Shown here: positions 1 through 7,646 of the stretch, one piece after another
Layout: each line of letters opens with the position of its first letter
How positions within the stretch are numbered: the first letter of the stretch is position 1
From: CAIKMD01 sp963702925
GTDB taxonomy: Bacteria; Pseudomonadota; Alphaproteobacteria; ATCC43930; CGMCC-115725
Length of the DNA: 64,000 nucleotides
Assembly (NCBI GenBank): GCA_963702925.1
Contig: OY969771.1
Span: 2,852,001 to 2,916,000 of the forward strand
Reading direction: 5' to 3'
The notes under the pieces: model-generated
Seen by the model: only the letters and a program-made list of their open reading frames with translations
What the model was told of the DNA's origin: nothing
Database searches by the model: none
Made by a program: the position numbers and the translations under genes

Positions 1-1
1 A

Positions 2-838
2 GCCGGCCGCTATCATCTTTATGTCGCCTATGGCTGCCCCTGGGCGCATCGCACGCTGATCTTTCGCGCGCTGAAAAAACTCGACAGCGCGATTTCGGTC
101 GCTTACGCGGTGCCGGGCCTCAAAGCGCAGGGCTGGACTTATGAAGCCAATCCGGCTTTTCCCGAATGTTTGCCGGATACAGTGAACGGCTTTCGCTATT
201 TGCACGAAGCCTACACCGCGTCGGATCCCCGCTATACCGGCAAGGTCACGGTTCCGACCCTGTGGGACAAGAAGACCAAGCGGGTCGTCAACAACGAATC
301 CTCCGAAATCATCCGCATGCTCAATAGCGAGTTCGCCGGCATTGCGGGCGACGATACCGATTATTACCCGCCGCCTTTGCGCGCCGACATCGACCGCCTC
401 AACGACGTGATCTACCGGACGGTCAATAATGGCGTCTATCGTTGCGGGTTCGCGCGTTCGCAGGAGGCCTACGAAACCGCTTATGACGCGCTGTTCGCCA
501 CCCTCGACGAGCTCGAGGCGCGTCTCGGACGCCAACGCTACCTCGTCGGAAGGCAGCTCACCGAGGCGGATTGGCGGCTCTTTCCGACCTTGGTTCGCTT
601 CGATGTCGCCTATAACTCGCTGTTCAAATGCAATCGGCAACGCATCGCCGACTATCCCAATTTGCTGAACTATATGCGCGAGCTCTACCAGGTGCCGGGC
701 ATCGCGGCCACTGTGAAGCCGCGCCATTACGTGATCAATTACTGGTCGATCGCACGCCTCAACCCCACCGGCATCATTCCGAAGGGCACGCCGGTCGATT
801 ACACCGCGCCGCACGACCGCGCCCGGCTCGCGGCGTGA
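2..838 (+). CDS. Glutathionyl-hydroquinone reductase (xi-class glutathione S-transferase), 5' truncated
   Basis: Reading frame open from the window edge; 278 residues are visible, so roughly the first 40-50 residues of a typical 310-330 residue family member lie outside. The thioredoxin-fold part carries the CPWAHRT motif at about visible residues 12-18, whose Cys is the catalytic residue that distinguishes xi-class enzymes from ordinary GSTs. An all-helical C-terminal domain with the TEADWRLFPTLVRFD segment follows. The family reduces glutathionyl-(hydro)quinones in the cytosol with glutathione, which fits a neighbourhood full of aromatic degradation genes. The stop codon overlaps a possible GTG of the next gene. 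The family call is secure; the physiological substrate is not known. Confidence 0.9.
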   Translation, partial: AGRYHLYVAYGCPWAHRTLIFRALKKLDSAISVAYAVPGLKAQGWTYEANPAFPECLPDTVNGFRYLHEAYTASDPRYTGKVTVPTLWDKKTKRVVNNESSEIIRMLNSEFAGIAGDDTDYYPPPLRADIDRLNDVIYRTVNNGVYRCGFARSQEAYETAYDALFATLDELEARLGRQRYLVGRQLTEADWRLFPTLVRFDVAYNSLFKCNRQRIADYPNLLNYMRELYQVPGIAATVKPRHYVINYWSIARLNPTGIIPKGTPVDYTAPHDRARLAA

Positions 839-864
839 AGCGGTTCAGCGTCGCGGCTGGATTC

Positions 865-1629
865 ATGCCCAAGGCCGGAAGGGGACGGCGCCTTGCCCGA
901 TCGCTCGTGGTCCTATTCGGTCTGCCTTTGTTGGTGAGCGCGTGCATGTTCGGGCGCGATAGCGGCGTTCCCTGGTACGAGGCGCGGCGCGATGCCTCGG
1001 GGCTTGCGCCCGATCCCTTGACGACGAGCGAGGCGGTCATCCAGGTCTATGCCGCGCGCGCCGTGTCATGGCGCGGCGTCTTTGCCGTTCATACCTGGAT
1101 CGCGGTGAAGCCCGCCGGTGCCGATCGCTTTACGCGTTATGAGGTCATGGGCTTTGGCGTTTCAAACAGCACGCCGGCCGTGCGCATCGATCGGACGGGG
1201 CCGGACAATTACTGGTTCGGCGCGGAACCGCGGATCGTGCTCGATCGCCGCGGGAAGGATGCCGAGGCGCTGATCGAGGAAATTCGCGCCGCGGTCGCGA
1301 GCTATCCCTATCCGAACGAGTACCGCGCTTGGCCCGGGCCCAACAGCAACACTTTTACCGCCTATGTCGCGCGTCAAGTGCCCGAACTCGGGTTGGAGCT
1401 GCCCTCCAACGCCATCGGCAAGGATTATTTGCCGGGCGGCGCGGTGTTCGCGCCGGCGCCGAGCGCAAGCGGCTATCAGGTCTCTTTTCTTGGCATGCTC
1501 GGGTTGCTCGTGGCGCGCGACGAAGGTATCGAGGTTAATCTGCTCGGGTTGGATCTCGGCATAGGGTTCAAGCCGCTCGCGCTGAAGCTTCCGGGGGTCG
1601 GCAGCGTCAGCAAGGGCGGCGCCGGCTAA
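865..1629 (+). CDS. DUF3750 family lipoprotein
   Basis: 254 residues from the ATG chosen here. That start gives a short basic N-terminus, a hydrophobic stretch and a lipobox-like LVSAC near residue 27, so the product is probably a lipoprotein. A GTG at 835 in the same frame, overlapping the stop of the upstream GST gene, is an alternative start but would bury the signal peptide. The body, with YPYPNEYRAWPGPNSNTF and a C-terminal LGLDLGIGFKPLALKLPG segment, matches my recollection of DUF3750 proteins, which have no established function. The close spacing suggests co-transcription with the GST gene. Confidence 0.8.
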   Translation: MPKAGRGRRLARSLVVLFGLPLLVSACMFGRDSGVPWYEARRDASGLAPDPLTTSEAVIQVYAARAVSWRGVFAVHTWIAVKPAGADRFTRYEVMGFGVSNSTPAVRIDRTGPDNYWFGAEPRIVLDRRGKDAEALIEEIRAAVASYPYPNEYRAWPGPNSNTFTAYVARQVPELGLELPSNAIGKDYLPGGAVFAPAPSASGYQVSFLGMLGLLVARDEGIEVNLLGLDLGIGFKPLALKLPGVGSVSKGGAG

Positions 1630-1660
1630 TCTTGCATCAGCCATAACGAGGGGAAAGTCG

Positions 1661-2728
1661 ATGGAGTTTGGCATTCAGTTTTTTCCGGATGTCGGTCCGG
1701 AAGAGAAATCGGCGCAGAAATACTGGAACGAAAGCCTCTATCTCGCCGAACTCGGCGACAAGATCGGGTACGGTCATGTCCGCACGGTCGAGCACTATTT
1801 CCATCCCTATGGCGGCTACAGCACCAATCCGATCGTCTTTCTCTCGGCCGCGTCGCAACGGACGAAGAAGATGCGGCTGATCACCGGCGCGGTGTTGCCG
1901 ATCTTCAATCATCCGCTGAAGCTCGCCGGCGAAATCGGGATGCTGGACGCGATCAGCAACGGGAGACTCGAAGTCGGCTTCGCACGCGCCTTCATGGCGC
2001 ATGAATTCAAACGCTTCGGCCGCAGCATGGACGAGAGCCGCGCGCGCTTCAATGAAGGCGTCGAACAGATCCGCCGTCTGCTCGAAGAAGAGAATGTCAC
2101 TTGCCAGGGCCAGTTCCACAGCTTCGAGAACGTAACCTCTCTGCCGCGGCCGACGCAGAAGCCGCGGCCGCCTTTCTGGATCGCCACCACCGCCAGCGCC
2201 GAATCGCAGCTCGCCGCGGCCAAAGGGGGGCATTCGATCATGACCGTGCCGATCGGCGGACCGGAGCAAGCTCGAAAAGTGATCGAGGTCTATCGCGAAG
2301 CGTGGGCCAAGGAAGGCCATGCCGGACGCGGACGCGTGATGCTGGGGTTGCACATGTATTGCGCCCCGACCCAGAAAGAGGCCGAGGATCGCGCCCGGCC
2401 GCGGGTCGAGAATTATTTCAAGACATTGCTCGACGCGCATCTCTCCTATGTCGCGCCGCCATCGAAGGACTACCCCTCGAACGACAAGATGGTCGAGAGC
2501 ATGCGCCGGGCCACTTTCGAAGACCGCATGAAGGCCGGCGTGGTCTGGGTCGGCAGCCCCGCGCGTTTGCGCGAACAGATCGAATCCTTCGATCATATTT
2601 GCGGCGGGCTCGATAAGATCAGCTTGCAGGTCAATTTTCACGACATGCCGGTCGATGAAGCGGAGGCCTCGATGCGTTTGTTCGCCGAAGAAGTGATGCC
2701 CTATTTCACCAAAGCACCGGTTGCGTGA
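1661..2728 (+). CDS. LLM class flavin-dependent oxidoreductase (bacterial luciferase-like)
   Basis: 355 residues, a normal length for luciferase-like monooxygenases of the F420/FMN TIM-barrel superfamily. The N-terminus MEFGIQFFPDV, the VEHYF segment near residue 45, the ISNGRLEVGFARAF block near 100 and the C-terminal GSPARLREQIESF are classic for the family. These enzymes use reduced flavin and oxygen to oxidise diverse carbon or sulfur substrates and usually need a separate flavin reductase, which is not obvious here. The start has a good Shine-Dalgarno (GAGGGGAAAG). It heads a plus-strand run with a class II aldolase and a FAH-family enzyme. It is one of five LLM paralogs in this window; substrate unknown. 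Confidence 0.9.
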   Translation: MEFGIQFFPDVGPEEKSAQKYWNESLYLAELGDKIGYGHVRTVEHYFHPYGGYSTNPIVFLSAASQRTKKMRLITGAVLPIFNHPLKLAGEIGMLDAISNGRLEVGFARAFMAHEFKRFGRSMDESRARFNEGVEQIRRLLEEENVTCQGQFHSFENVTSLPRPTQKPRPPFWIATTASAESQLAAAKGGHSIMTVPIGGPEQARKVIEVYREAWAKEGHAGRGRVMLGLHMYCAPTQKEAEDRARPRVENYFKTLLDAHLSYVAPPSKDYPSNDKMVESMRRATFEDRMKAGVVWVGSPARLREQIESFDHICGGLDKISLQVNFHDMPVDEAEASMRLFAEEVMPYFTKAPVA

Positions 2729-2747
2729 TCGAAGTCGGGAGGAAACC

Positions 2748-3512
2748 ATGGATGATGTAAGACATACCGAACTCTTGAGTGCCGCTCTGCGCCAAGAGCT
2801 CGACAAGCTGGCCAAAGGCGCGCGGATTCTCGAGCTCAACGGACATGGCGACCGGATATTCGGCCATGTCGCCCTGCGCGATGCCGATGGCCGCGGCTTT
2901 TGGATGAAACGGCATCAAATCTCGCTCGGCGAAGTCTTCGATGCGCGCGATTTCCTGCTGTTGGATTTCGACGGCAAGGTGCTTTCCGGCGCTGGCCAGC
3001 GTCACAGCGAATGGCCGATCCACGCGGAAATTTTTCGCGCGCGTCCCGACCTCAACGTCACCGGCCATACGCATCCCTTCCACGCGGTGATCTATTCCGC
3101 CGTGAAAAAGCCGCTCGGATCCGTATCGGGCCCGGGCAAGGCGCCGCCGCGCTTCGACAGCACGTCGGAATTCATCGACACGCCCGAGCTGGGCCGGGCG
3201 CTGGCCGCCGCGCTCGGGCAGGACGCCAAGATGGTGATCATGCGCCATCACGGCGTCGTCTTCGCCGGCCGAAGCATCGAAGAGGCGGTGCTGGCGGGGA
3301 TCGAGCTCGAACATCGTTGCCATCAGATGCTGACGGTCGCGAGTGCCGATTTGCCCTTCGAATGGCCCGATCAGGACGAGATCACGCGGAAATTCGGCTC
3401 GACCACGATGAGGGTCGGCGGTCCGCGCGGCCTTTGGGACTATTACCGCCGCGTCTTGGCGCGCGCCGAGGCGCAAGGCGACCCGCGGCTCTCGGAGCGA
3501 TGCCTGCTTTAA
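2748..3512 (+). CDS. Class II aldolase/adducin family protein
   Basis: 254 residues from the ATG preceded by GGGAGG at ideal spacing; the longer frame from 2721 overlaps the upstream gene and is less likely. Metal-binding signatures of the class II aldolase fold are visible: GHTHP near residue 105 and RHHGVVFAG near residue 166. Family members are zinc-dependent fuculose-phosphate aldolases, ribulose-phosphate epimerases or decarboxylase/aldolase-type catabolic enzymes acting on ring-cleavage products. Sitting between an LLM monooxygenase and a FAH-family enzyme, with a LigB-type protein nearby, it may act on a cleavage product of an aromatic ring. That role is inference. Confidence 0.85.
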   Translation: MDDVRHTELLSAALRQELDKLAKGARILELNGHGDRIFGHVALRDADGRGFWMKRHQISLGEVFDARDFLLLDFDGKVLSGAGQRHSEWPIHAEIFRARPDLNVTGHTHPFHAVIYSAVKKPLGSVSGPGKAPPRFDSTSEFIDTPELGRALAAALGQDAKMVIMRHHGVVFAGRSIEEAVLAGIELEHRCHQMLTVASADLPFEWPDQDEITRKFGSTTMRVGGPRGLWDYYRRVLARAEAQGDPRLSERCLL

Positions 3513-3549
3513 GCGCCGCAGTGCAAAACGACAAACGGGGGAGGAAAAG

Positions 3550-4509
3550 ATGAGCGACGCCTTCAAATTGGCGACGGTATCGAGCGCGGGCAGCCCGAGC
3601 TTCGTTGCGATCGTTCTGGACGACCGGGCAGTTTCCTTGCCTGCGATCCTGGCGCATGTCGCCGCCGCGCAAAAAAGCGACGCCGCGCTCGGCCTCAGCA
3701 TGCTCGCGCTGCTCCAGGATTGGGAGCGCGGTTTCGATCTCGCGAGCGAGGCTGTGTCGCTGATCCGTCGCGGCGGCTTCGACGATCCGCGCTGGCATGG
3801 TGCCACGACGCGGCTCGCCGATCTTCACATCCATGCGCCGATCCCGCGCCCGCCCAAAATGTTCTATGCCGCGATCAACTATCCGCGCCCGGGCGACGAG
3901 AACAAGAAGCGCGACGACGGCATCGTGCGGCGGCCCTATATGTTCGAGAAGACGGCGAGCTGCGTCGCTGGTCCTTATGACGACGTGATCAAGCCGGAAG
4001 GCTATGACGACATCGACGGCGAGGTGGAGCTGGCGCTGGTCATCGGCCGATCGGGCAAGCGCGTCGCGCCCGACCATGCGATGGAGCATGTCGCTGGCTA
4101 TGTCGTCGCCAATGATCTGACAGTGCGCGGCTTCCGCAAACAGGGCGAATTACCGGTGCCCGGGCCGGATTGGTTCGGCAGCAAATGCCATGACACATTC
4201 GCGCCTCTGGGGCCGTTCCTTGTGCCGCGCCCCTTCGTGCCGAATTGCCGCAATCTGCGCTTGACGCTCAAGGTCAATGGCGAGATTCGCCAAGACGGCA
4301 ATACGCGCGATATGATTCATTCACCCGAGGCGCAGCTGGCGCATATCTCCAATCAGGTGACGCTCGAGCCCGGCGACATTATTTCCACCGGCACGCCCAA
4401 CGGGATCGGCCTCATCACCGGGAAATATATCGCGCTCGGCGATGTGATCGAGGCCGAGATCGAGCTCCTGGGCGCGCAGCGCAATCGGTTGGTCGCGAGC
4501 GCCGGTTAG
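3550..4509 (+). CDS. Fumarylacetoacetate hydrolase (FAH) family protein
   Basis: 319 residues with the FAH C-terminal domain fold. Visible marks are KMFYAAINYP, the metal-ligand region DIDGEVELALVIGR near residues 155-170, VVANDLTVRGF near 185-195, and the GDIISTGTPNGIG loop near residue 275. The family includes fumarylpyruvate and acylpyruvate hydrolases and 2-hydroxyhepta-2,4-diene-1,7-dioate isomerases, all late steps of aromatic ring-cleavage pathways. A strong GGGGAGG precedes the start, 37 bases after the aldolase gene, so the two are likely one operon with the LLM gene. Exact substrate cannot be read from sequence. Confidence 0.88.
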   Translation: MSDAFKLATVSSAGSPSFVAIVLDDRAVSLPAILAHVAAAQKSDAALGLSMLALLQDWERGFDLASEAVSLIRRGGFDDPRWHGATTRLADLHIHAPIPRPPKMFYAAINYPRPGDENKKRDDGIVRRPYMFEKTASCVAGPYDDVIKPEGYDDIDGEVELALVIGRSGKRVAPDHAMEHVAGYVVANDLTVRGFRKQGELPVPGPDWFGSKCHDTFAPLGPFLVPRPFVPNCRNLRLTLKVNGEIRQDGNTRDMIHSPEAQLAHISNQVTLEPGDIISTGTPNGIGLITGKYIALGDVIEAEIELLGAQRNRLVASAG

Positions 4510-4531
4510 CGCCCGCGACCCGCCTGCTCAG

Positions 4532-4571
4532 TTTGGCTTTTGAAACTTCACTTTGGCTTTTGAAACTTCAC
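4532..4571. repeat. Perfect 20-bp tandem duplication at the 3' end of a methyltransferase gene
   Basis: Two head-to-tail identical 20-base units (4532-4551 and 4552-4571). On the minus strand the upstream unit encodes the C-terminal residues of the methyltransferase, and the junction of the two units creates its present TGA. Without the duplication the frame would end in almost the same place (last residue Asn instead of Lys). It therefore looks like a recent, nearly silent slippage duplication in the convergent spacer. Confidence 0.9.
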
Positions 4572-5291
4572 GACGAAGATATCGATCGGAATTTTCGGAT
4601 TGAAGATGATGAAGTCATGCGTGTCGTTGGGATTGCGGAGGAAATTGCCCTCATCGACAAGCTTGAAGCCAGCCGCCTCGACTTCGCTCTTCAAGGTATC
4701 TTCCTCGATGCGATGGAAGGTCTTGCCGACCGACGTCCCAGCGCCTTTGGCCGCGGCGTAATCGGCAATTACCAGATATCCGCCGGGCTTCAGCGCATTG
4801 AACAGCGCCTTGTCCATCTTCGCGCGATCGACCGGCAGATAGGTCGTGTCGTGATAGCCGAAGAAGAAAGTCACGAGGTCGAGGTCGTTCACGTTCGCGG
4901 GCATCGGATCGTCGAAAGGCCGCGTCTCAAGGACGACGTTCTTCATCGCCGGATGCTGCATCCGCGCCGTCCACCCGTCCTTGGCGCGGGCCGGCAGGTC
5001 GGCAGGGTTCTGCGCGTAGACCGTGCCGTTGGGGGCCGCGCCGCGGGCCATGATCTCGGTGCTGTAACCCGCGCCCGCAGCCATATCGAGAACCTTCCAG
5101 CCGGCGCGGACGCCGGTAAAGGCCAAAAGCTTCACCGGCTCGCGGCGGTCGTCGTTCTTGCGGTCGGCATCGGTGCGATCGGGCGCGGCGATGATCGCGG
5201 CATAGTCGGGCGGGGGCGGGGCGGTCGCACAGCTGGCGGCGAGTGCGGCAAGCGCAAGAGCGCCCAAAAAGGCACGAGCGGTTCCTCTCAT
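4548..5291 (-). CDS. Exported class I SAM-dependent methyltransferase (lipoprotein-like)
   Basis: 247 residues from an ATG with an upstream AAGGA. The first 25 residues form an export signal ending in a lipobox-like LAASC, so the protein appears to be anchored in the periplasm, which is unusual for a SAM enzyme but does occur in this family of predicted methyltransferases. SAM-fold motifs include GWKVLDMAAGAGYSTEIMA (motif I) and a LDLVTFFFGYHD region. The C-terminus ends in KFQKPK, where a 20-bp tandem duplication sets the stop codon. It is convergent with the FAH-family gene and downstream of a LigB-type gene on the same strand. Substrate unknown. Confidence 0.8.
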   Translation of the reverse strand: MRGTARAFLGALALAALAASCATAPPPPDYAAIIAAPDRTDADRKNDDRREPVKLLAFTGVRAGWKVLDMAAGAGYSTEIMARGAAPNGTVYAQNPADLPARAKDGWTARMQHPAMKNVVLETRPFDDPMPANVNDLDLVTFFFGYHDTTYLPVDRAKMDKALFNALKPGGYLVIADYAAAKGAGTSVGKTFHRIEEDTLKSEVEAAGFKLVDEGNFLRNPNDTHDFIIFNPKIPIDIFVVKFQKPK

Positions 5292-5400
5292 CGGATGTTC
5301 CTTATTCTTGGCTTGATGACGGACTGGCGGCCGCGATCTTGCCCGCGGCTGCTCCGTGTCGCAACCGGTTTCGGCTACACGATTGCGTGTTGAACCAGGC

Positions 5401-6396
5401 TCACGGGAGCCAGTAGACGAAGCCCATCGCGTTACCGGTTCCGGCAAGCGAGCGGTAGCAGGGAACATAGTCGACGATGCTGAGTTTGAGGCCGAGCGCC
5501 GCCATGGCGCCGGCGACCGGGATCCAGTTCTTCACTTCCGACGTGCCGGACTGGAAGATCGCTTCGCCCAGCGCGGCAACCTTGTCGATGTTGCGATGGC
5601 GCATCGCGTCGAGGAAGGTGGCATCCACGTCTTCGTCGATGACGAAATGGCTCAATCCGCCCGACCCGATCAGCGCCACGCGGGCGTCGCTGTCCCAGGC
5701 TTCGATCGCGCGCGCCAGCGCCTTGCCGAATTCATAACAGCGCCGCACCGTCGGCTGATTGGGCGGATAATAGGTGTTGATCGCCACTGGAACGCTCGGC
5801 AAGGCGCGGTCGCGCATGATCTGCCGGTAGACGAATCCGTAGGCGTGAGGCGTCTCGTCGCGCGGCATTGTTTTCATCGCGGCGACGTCGAAGCCCTGCG
5901 CCGTGATCGACGCGAGGAGATGCCGGCCCAGCGCCGGCACGCCGGGGTAGCGCGCGCCGCCGGGCGGAATATGGCCCGGCACCGCGATCGCGACACCGGG
6001 CGCGAGCCCGGCCAGCCGCTCTGCGGAGAAAGGCGTGTTGACGAGGGTATCTCCCCAAAACACGCTGAAGGCAGGGACGGTCGACGGGTCGAACATTTCC
6101 ATGTGGTCGTTGCCGACAATCACGACGATCTCGGGCCTCGCCGCATCGAAGACGTCGGCAAGCTTGGTCAGCGCGTTGCGGCAAGCGGCGTGGCGATTGC
6201 GCCAAATCTCGGCGGTGATCTCGCGGTCGAAATGCCGGCCCTTCCGTGCTTCGACCAGATCATCGAAGTTCCAGGTCCGGCCTTTGTAATGGTGGGTTAC
6301 TTGGCGATCGAACAGCGCCCGTTGGCCCCATTCTTCCGGCGGGGTCGACAACATCGGCCCGTGGGAAGTCCCGATGCCGAGCACGATCTTTGCCAT
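5401..6396 (-). CDS. LigB-type class III extradiol dioxygenase family protein
   Basis: 331 residues. The N-terminal GTSHGPML and the VGNDHMEMF segment near residue 95 correspond to iron-ligand regions of the LigB/protocatechuate 4,5-dioxygenase B-subunit fold; SGGLSHF near residue 250 carries another conserved His. The family opens catecholic rings by extradiol cleavage using non-haem Fe(II). No separate LigA-like small subunit is seen next to it. The start has GGAAGGAAG at good spacing. It is divergent from the alcohol dehydrogenase gene across a spacer with inverted repeats, and would fit upstream of the FAH and aldolase enzymes as the ring-opening step. Substrate is inferred only. Confidence 0.83.
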   Translation of the reverse strand: MAKIVLGIGTSHGPMLSTPPEEWGQRALFDRQVTHHYKGRTWNFDDLVEARKGRHFDREITAEIWRNRHAACRNALTKLADVFDAARPEIVVIVGNDHMEMFDPSTVPAFSVFWGDTLVNTPFSAERLAGLAPGVAIAVPGHIPPGGARYPGVPALGRHLLASITAQGFDVAAMKTMPRDETPHAYGFVYRQIMRDRALPSVPVAINTYYPPNQPTVRRCYEFGKALARAIEAWDSDARVALIGSGGLSHFVIDEDVDATFLDAMRHRNIDKVAALGEAIFQSGTSEVKNWIPVAGAMAALGLKLSIVDYVPCYRSLAGTGNAMGFVYWLP

Positions 6397-6420
6397 GGCG
6401 TATCTTCCTTCCGGTGCGAT

Positions 6421-6474
6421 AATACCTTAGAGCCGGCTTCGCGCCGAGGTCTTGTTCCCGGTATCTAAGGTATT
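6421..6474. promoter_or_regulatory. Inverted repeat in a divergent promoter region (candidate operator)
   Basis: Perfect 10-bp arms AATACCTTAG (6421-6430) and CTAAGGTATT (6465-6474), separated by 34 bases. A second dyad, TTGTTC (6452-6457) with GAACAA (6477-6482), is centred on the right arm. The pair lies between the divergent LigB-type and alcohol dehydrogenase genes. This arrangement is typical of a repressor binding two half-sites by looping or as two dimers. No regulator gene is adjacent, so the cognate protein is unknown. Confidence 0.45.
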
Positions 6475-6501
6475 TAGAACAATATTATAAGGAGGTTCGC
6501 T

Positions 6502-6534
6502 TTGAGATTTCGCCGGCGAGGATTGCGGCGATGA
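6502..6534 (+). CDS. Candidate 10-residue Arg-rich leader peptide, translationally coupled to the dehydrogenase gene
   Basis: The strongest Shine-Dalgarno of the region, AAGGAGG at 6489-6495, lies 6 bases before a TTG (6502), not at a useful distance from the ATG of the dehydrogenase at 6531. The TTG frame reads MRFRRRGLRR and stops at a TGA that overlaps the dehydrogenase ATG as ATGA. Six of ten residues are Arg. This suggests a coupled leader that delivers ribosomes to the dehydrogenase start. The alternative is that the strong ribosome site is spurious. There is no homology support at this length. Confidence 0.35.
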   Translation: MRFRRRGLRR

Positions 6535-7637
6535 CCGCGACGCAGAAAGTGCTTGCGGCCGTAGCCGTGAAGCCCAAACAGACCGAGCTGCACGAGTTCG
6601 ATCTCCCGGCCATTGCGCCGGATGCCGGCTTGCTGCGCATCGAGGCCACCGGGATTTGCGGCAGCGATTGGCCGATGTACCTTTCCGACAAGCCGGGCCC
6701 GCGCATTCTTGGGCACGAGATGGTGGGCACGATCGCAAAGCTCGGGCCGGTCGCGCGCGAACGCTGGGGTGTCGCCGAGGGCGATGTCGTGGCGCTCGAG
6801 GAGTATCTTCCCTGCGGTCATTGCGAGTATTGCCGCACGGGCGAATATCGCTCCTGCCTCGAAACCGATACACGCGTGGCCGGCAGCATCCGCTACGGCT
6901 CGACGCCGCTCACCGTGATGCCCGCGCTTTGGGGCGGGTACAGCCAATATCTCTATATGCATCCGCGCACCGTGCTGCACCGCGTCCCCGCCGGGGTCAG
7001 GCCGCATATCGCGGCAATGGCGCTGCCGATCGGCAATGGCTTCCAATGGGCGTTTCTCGATGGCGGCGCCGGTCCGGGGAAAACCGTGGTCGTTCAGGGG
7101 CCGGGCCAGCAGGGTTTGGGTTGCGTCATCGCTTCGAAAGCCGCGGGCGCCGCAACCATTATCGTCTCGGGTCTCGCGCGCGACGCGCATCGCCTTGCCG
7201 TGGCGCGCGAGCTCGGAGCGCAGCACTGCATTGCTGTCGATCAGGACGATCTATGCGATGCGGTCAAACGGATCACCGGCGGCCGGATGGCCGATATCGT
7301 CATCGATGCCAGCGGGGCGGGGGCCGAGATTGTCAATCCCTCGCTCGCGCTTTTGCGCAAACGCGGCACCTTGCTGGTGGCTTCGCGCAAGGGAAGCGTC
7401 CCAGGCTTCGATATCGATCAAGTGGTCAACAAGCAGATCAACCTACGCGGCACCCGCGGTCACAGCTTTGAAGCGGTCGAGCTGGCCTTGCAGACCATGG
7501 CAGCCGGTATTTTCCCTCTCGAGCGCATGTCGAGCCATGTCGTCGGACTGAAAGACATCGACCTGGGCTTGAAGATGGTTGGCGGCGAGAGCCAAGAGCG
7601 TTCGATCCATATCACCGTTGATCCCTGGAAAGACTGA
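6531..7637 (+). CDS. Zinc-dependent alcohol dehydrogenase (MDR superfamily)
   Basis: 368 residues. The catalytic zinc region shows GICGSD near residue 41 and GHE near 60. The structural zinc site is an intact CGHCEYCRTGEYRSC (C-x2-C-x2-C-x7-C) near residues 92-106. The nucleotide-binding fold has GPGQQG near residue 190. The enzyme should oxidise a primary or secondary alcohol, or reduce an aldehyde, with NAD(P). The Rieske oxygenase gene follows 9 bases later, so they are co-transcribed and the dehydrogenase probably processes an alcohol or diol linked to the oxygenase product. The start is overlapped by the stop of a possible leader peptide. Confidence 0.9.
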   Translation: MTATQKVLAAVAVKPKQTELHEFDLPAIAPDAGLLRIEATGICGSDWPMYLSDKPGPRILGHEMVGTIAKLGPVARERWGVAEGDVVALEEYLPCGHCEYCRTGEYRSCLETDTRVAGSIRYGSTPLTVMPALWGGYSQYLYMHPRTVLHRVPAGVRPHIAAMALPIGNGFQWAFLDGGAGPGKTVVVQGPGQQGLGCVIASKAAGAATIIVSGLARDAHRLAVARELGAQHCIAVDQDDLCDAVKRITGGRMADIVIDASGAGAEIVNPSLALLRKRGTLLVASRKGSVPGFDIDQVVNKQINLRGTRGHSFEAVELALQTMAAGIFPLERMSSHVVGLKDIDLGLKMVGGESQERSIHITVDPWKD

Positions 7638-7646
7638 GGTCGGCCT

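Noticed and set aside
1637..2839. Minus-strand open frame of 400 codons opposite the first LLM gene
   Set aside because: The plus-strand LLM protein is unmistakable; the minus frame is compositional shadow.
6483..6488. TATTAT as a -10 element for the dehydrogenase promoter
   Set aside because: Transcription would start inside or after the ribosome site at 6489-6495, leaving no leader; it is not consistent with the strong ribosome site.
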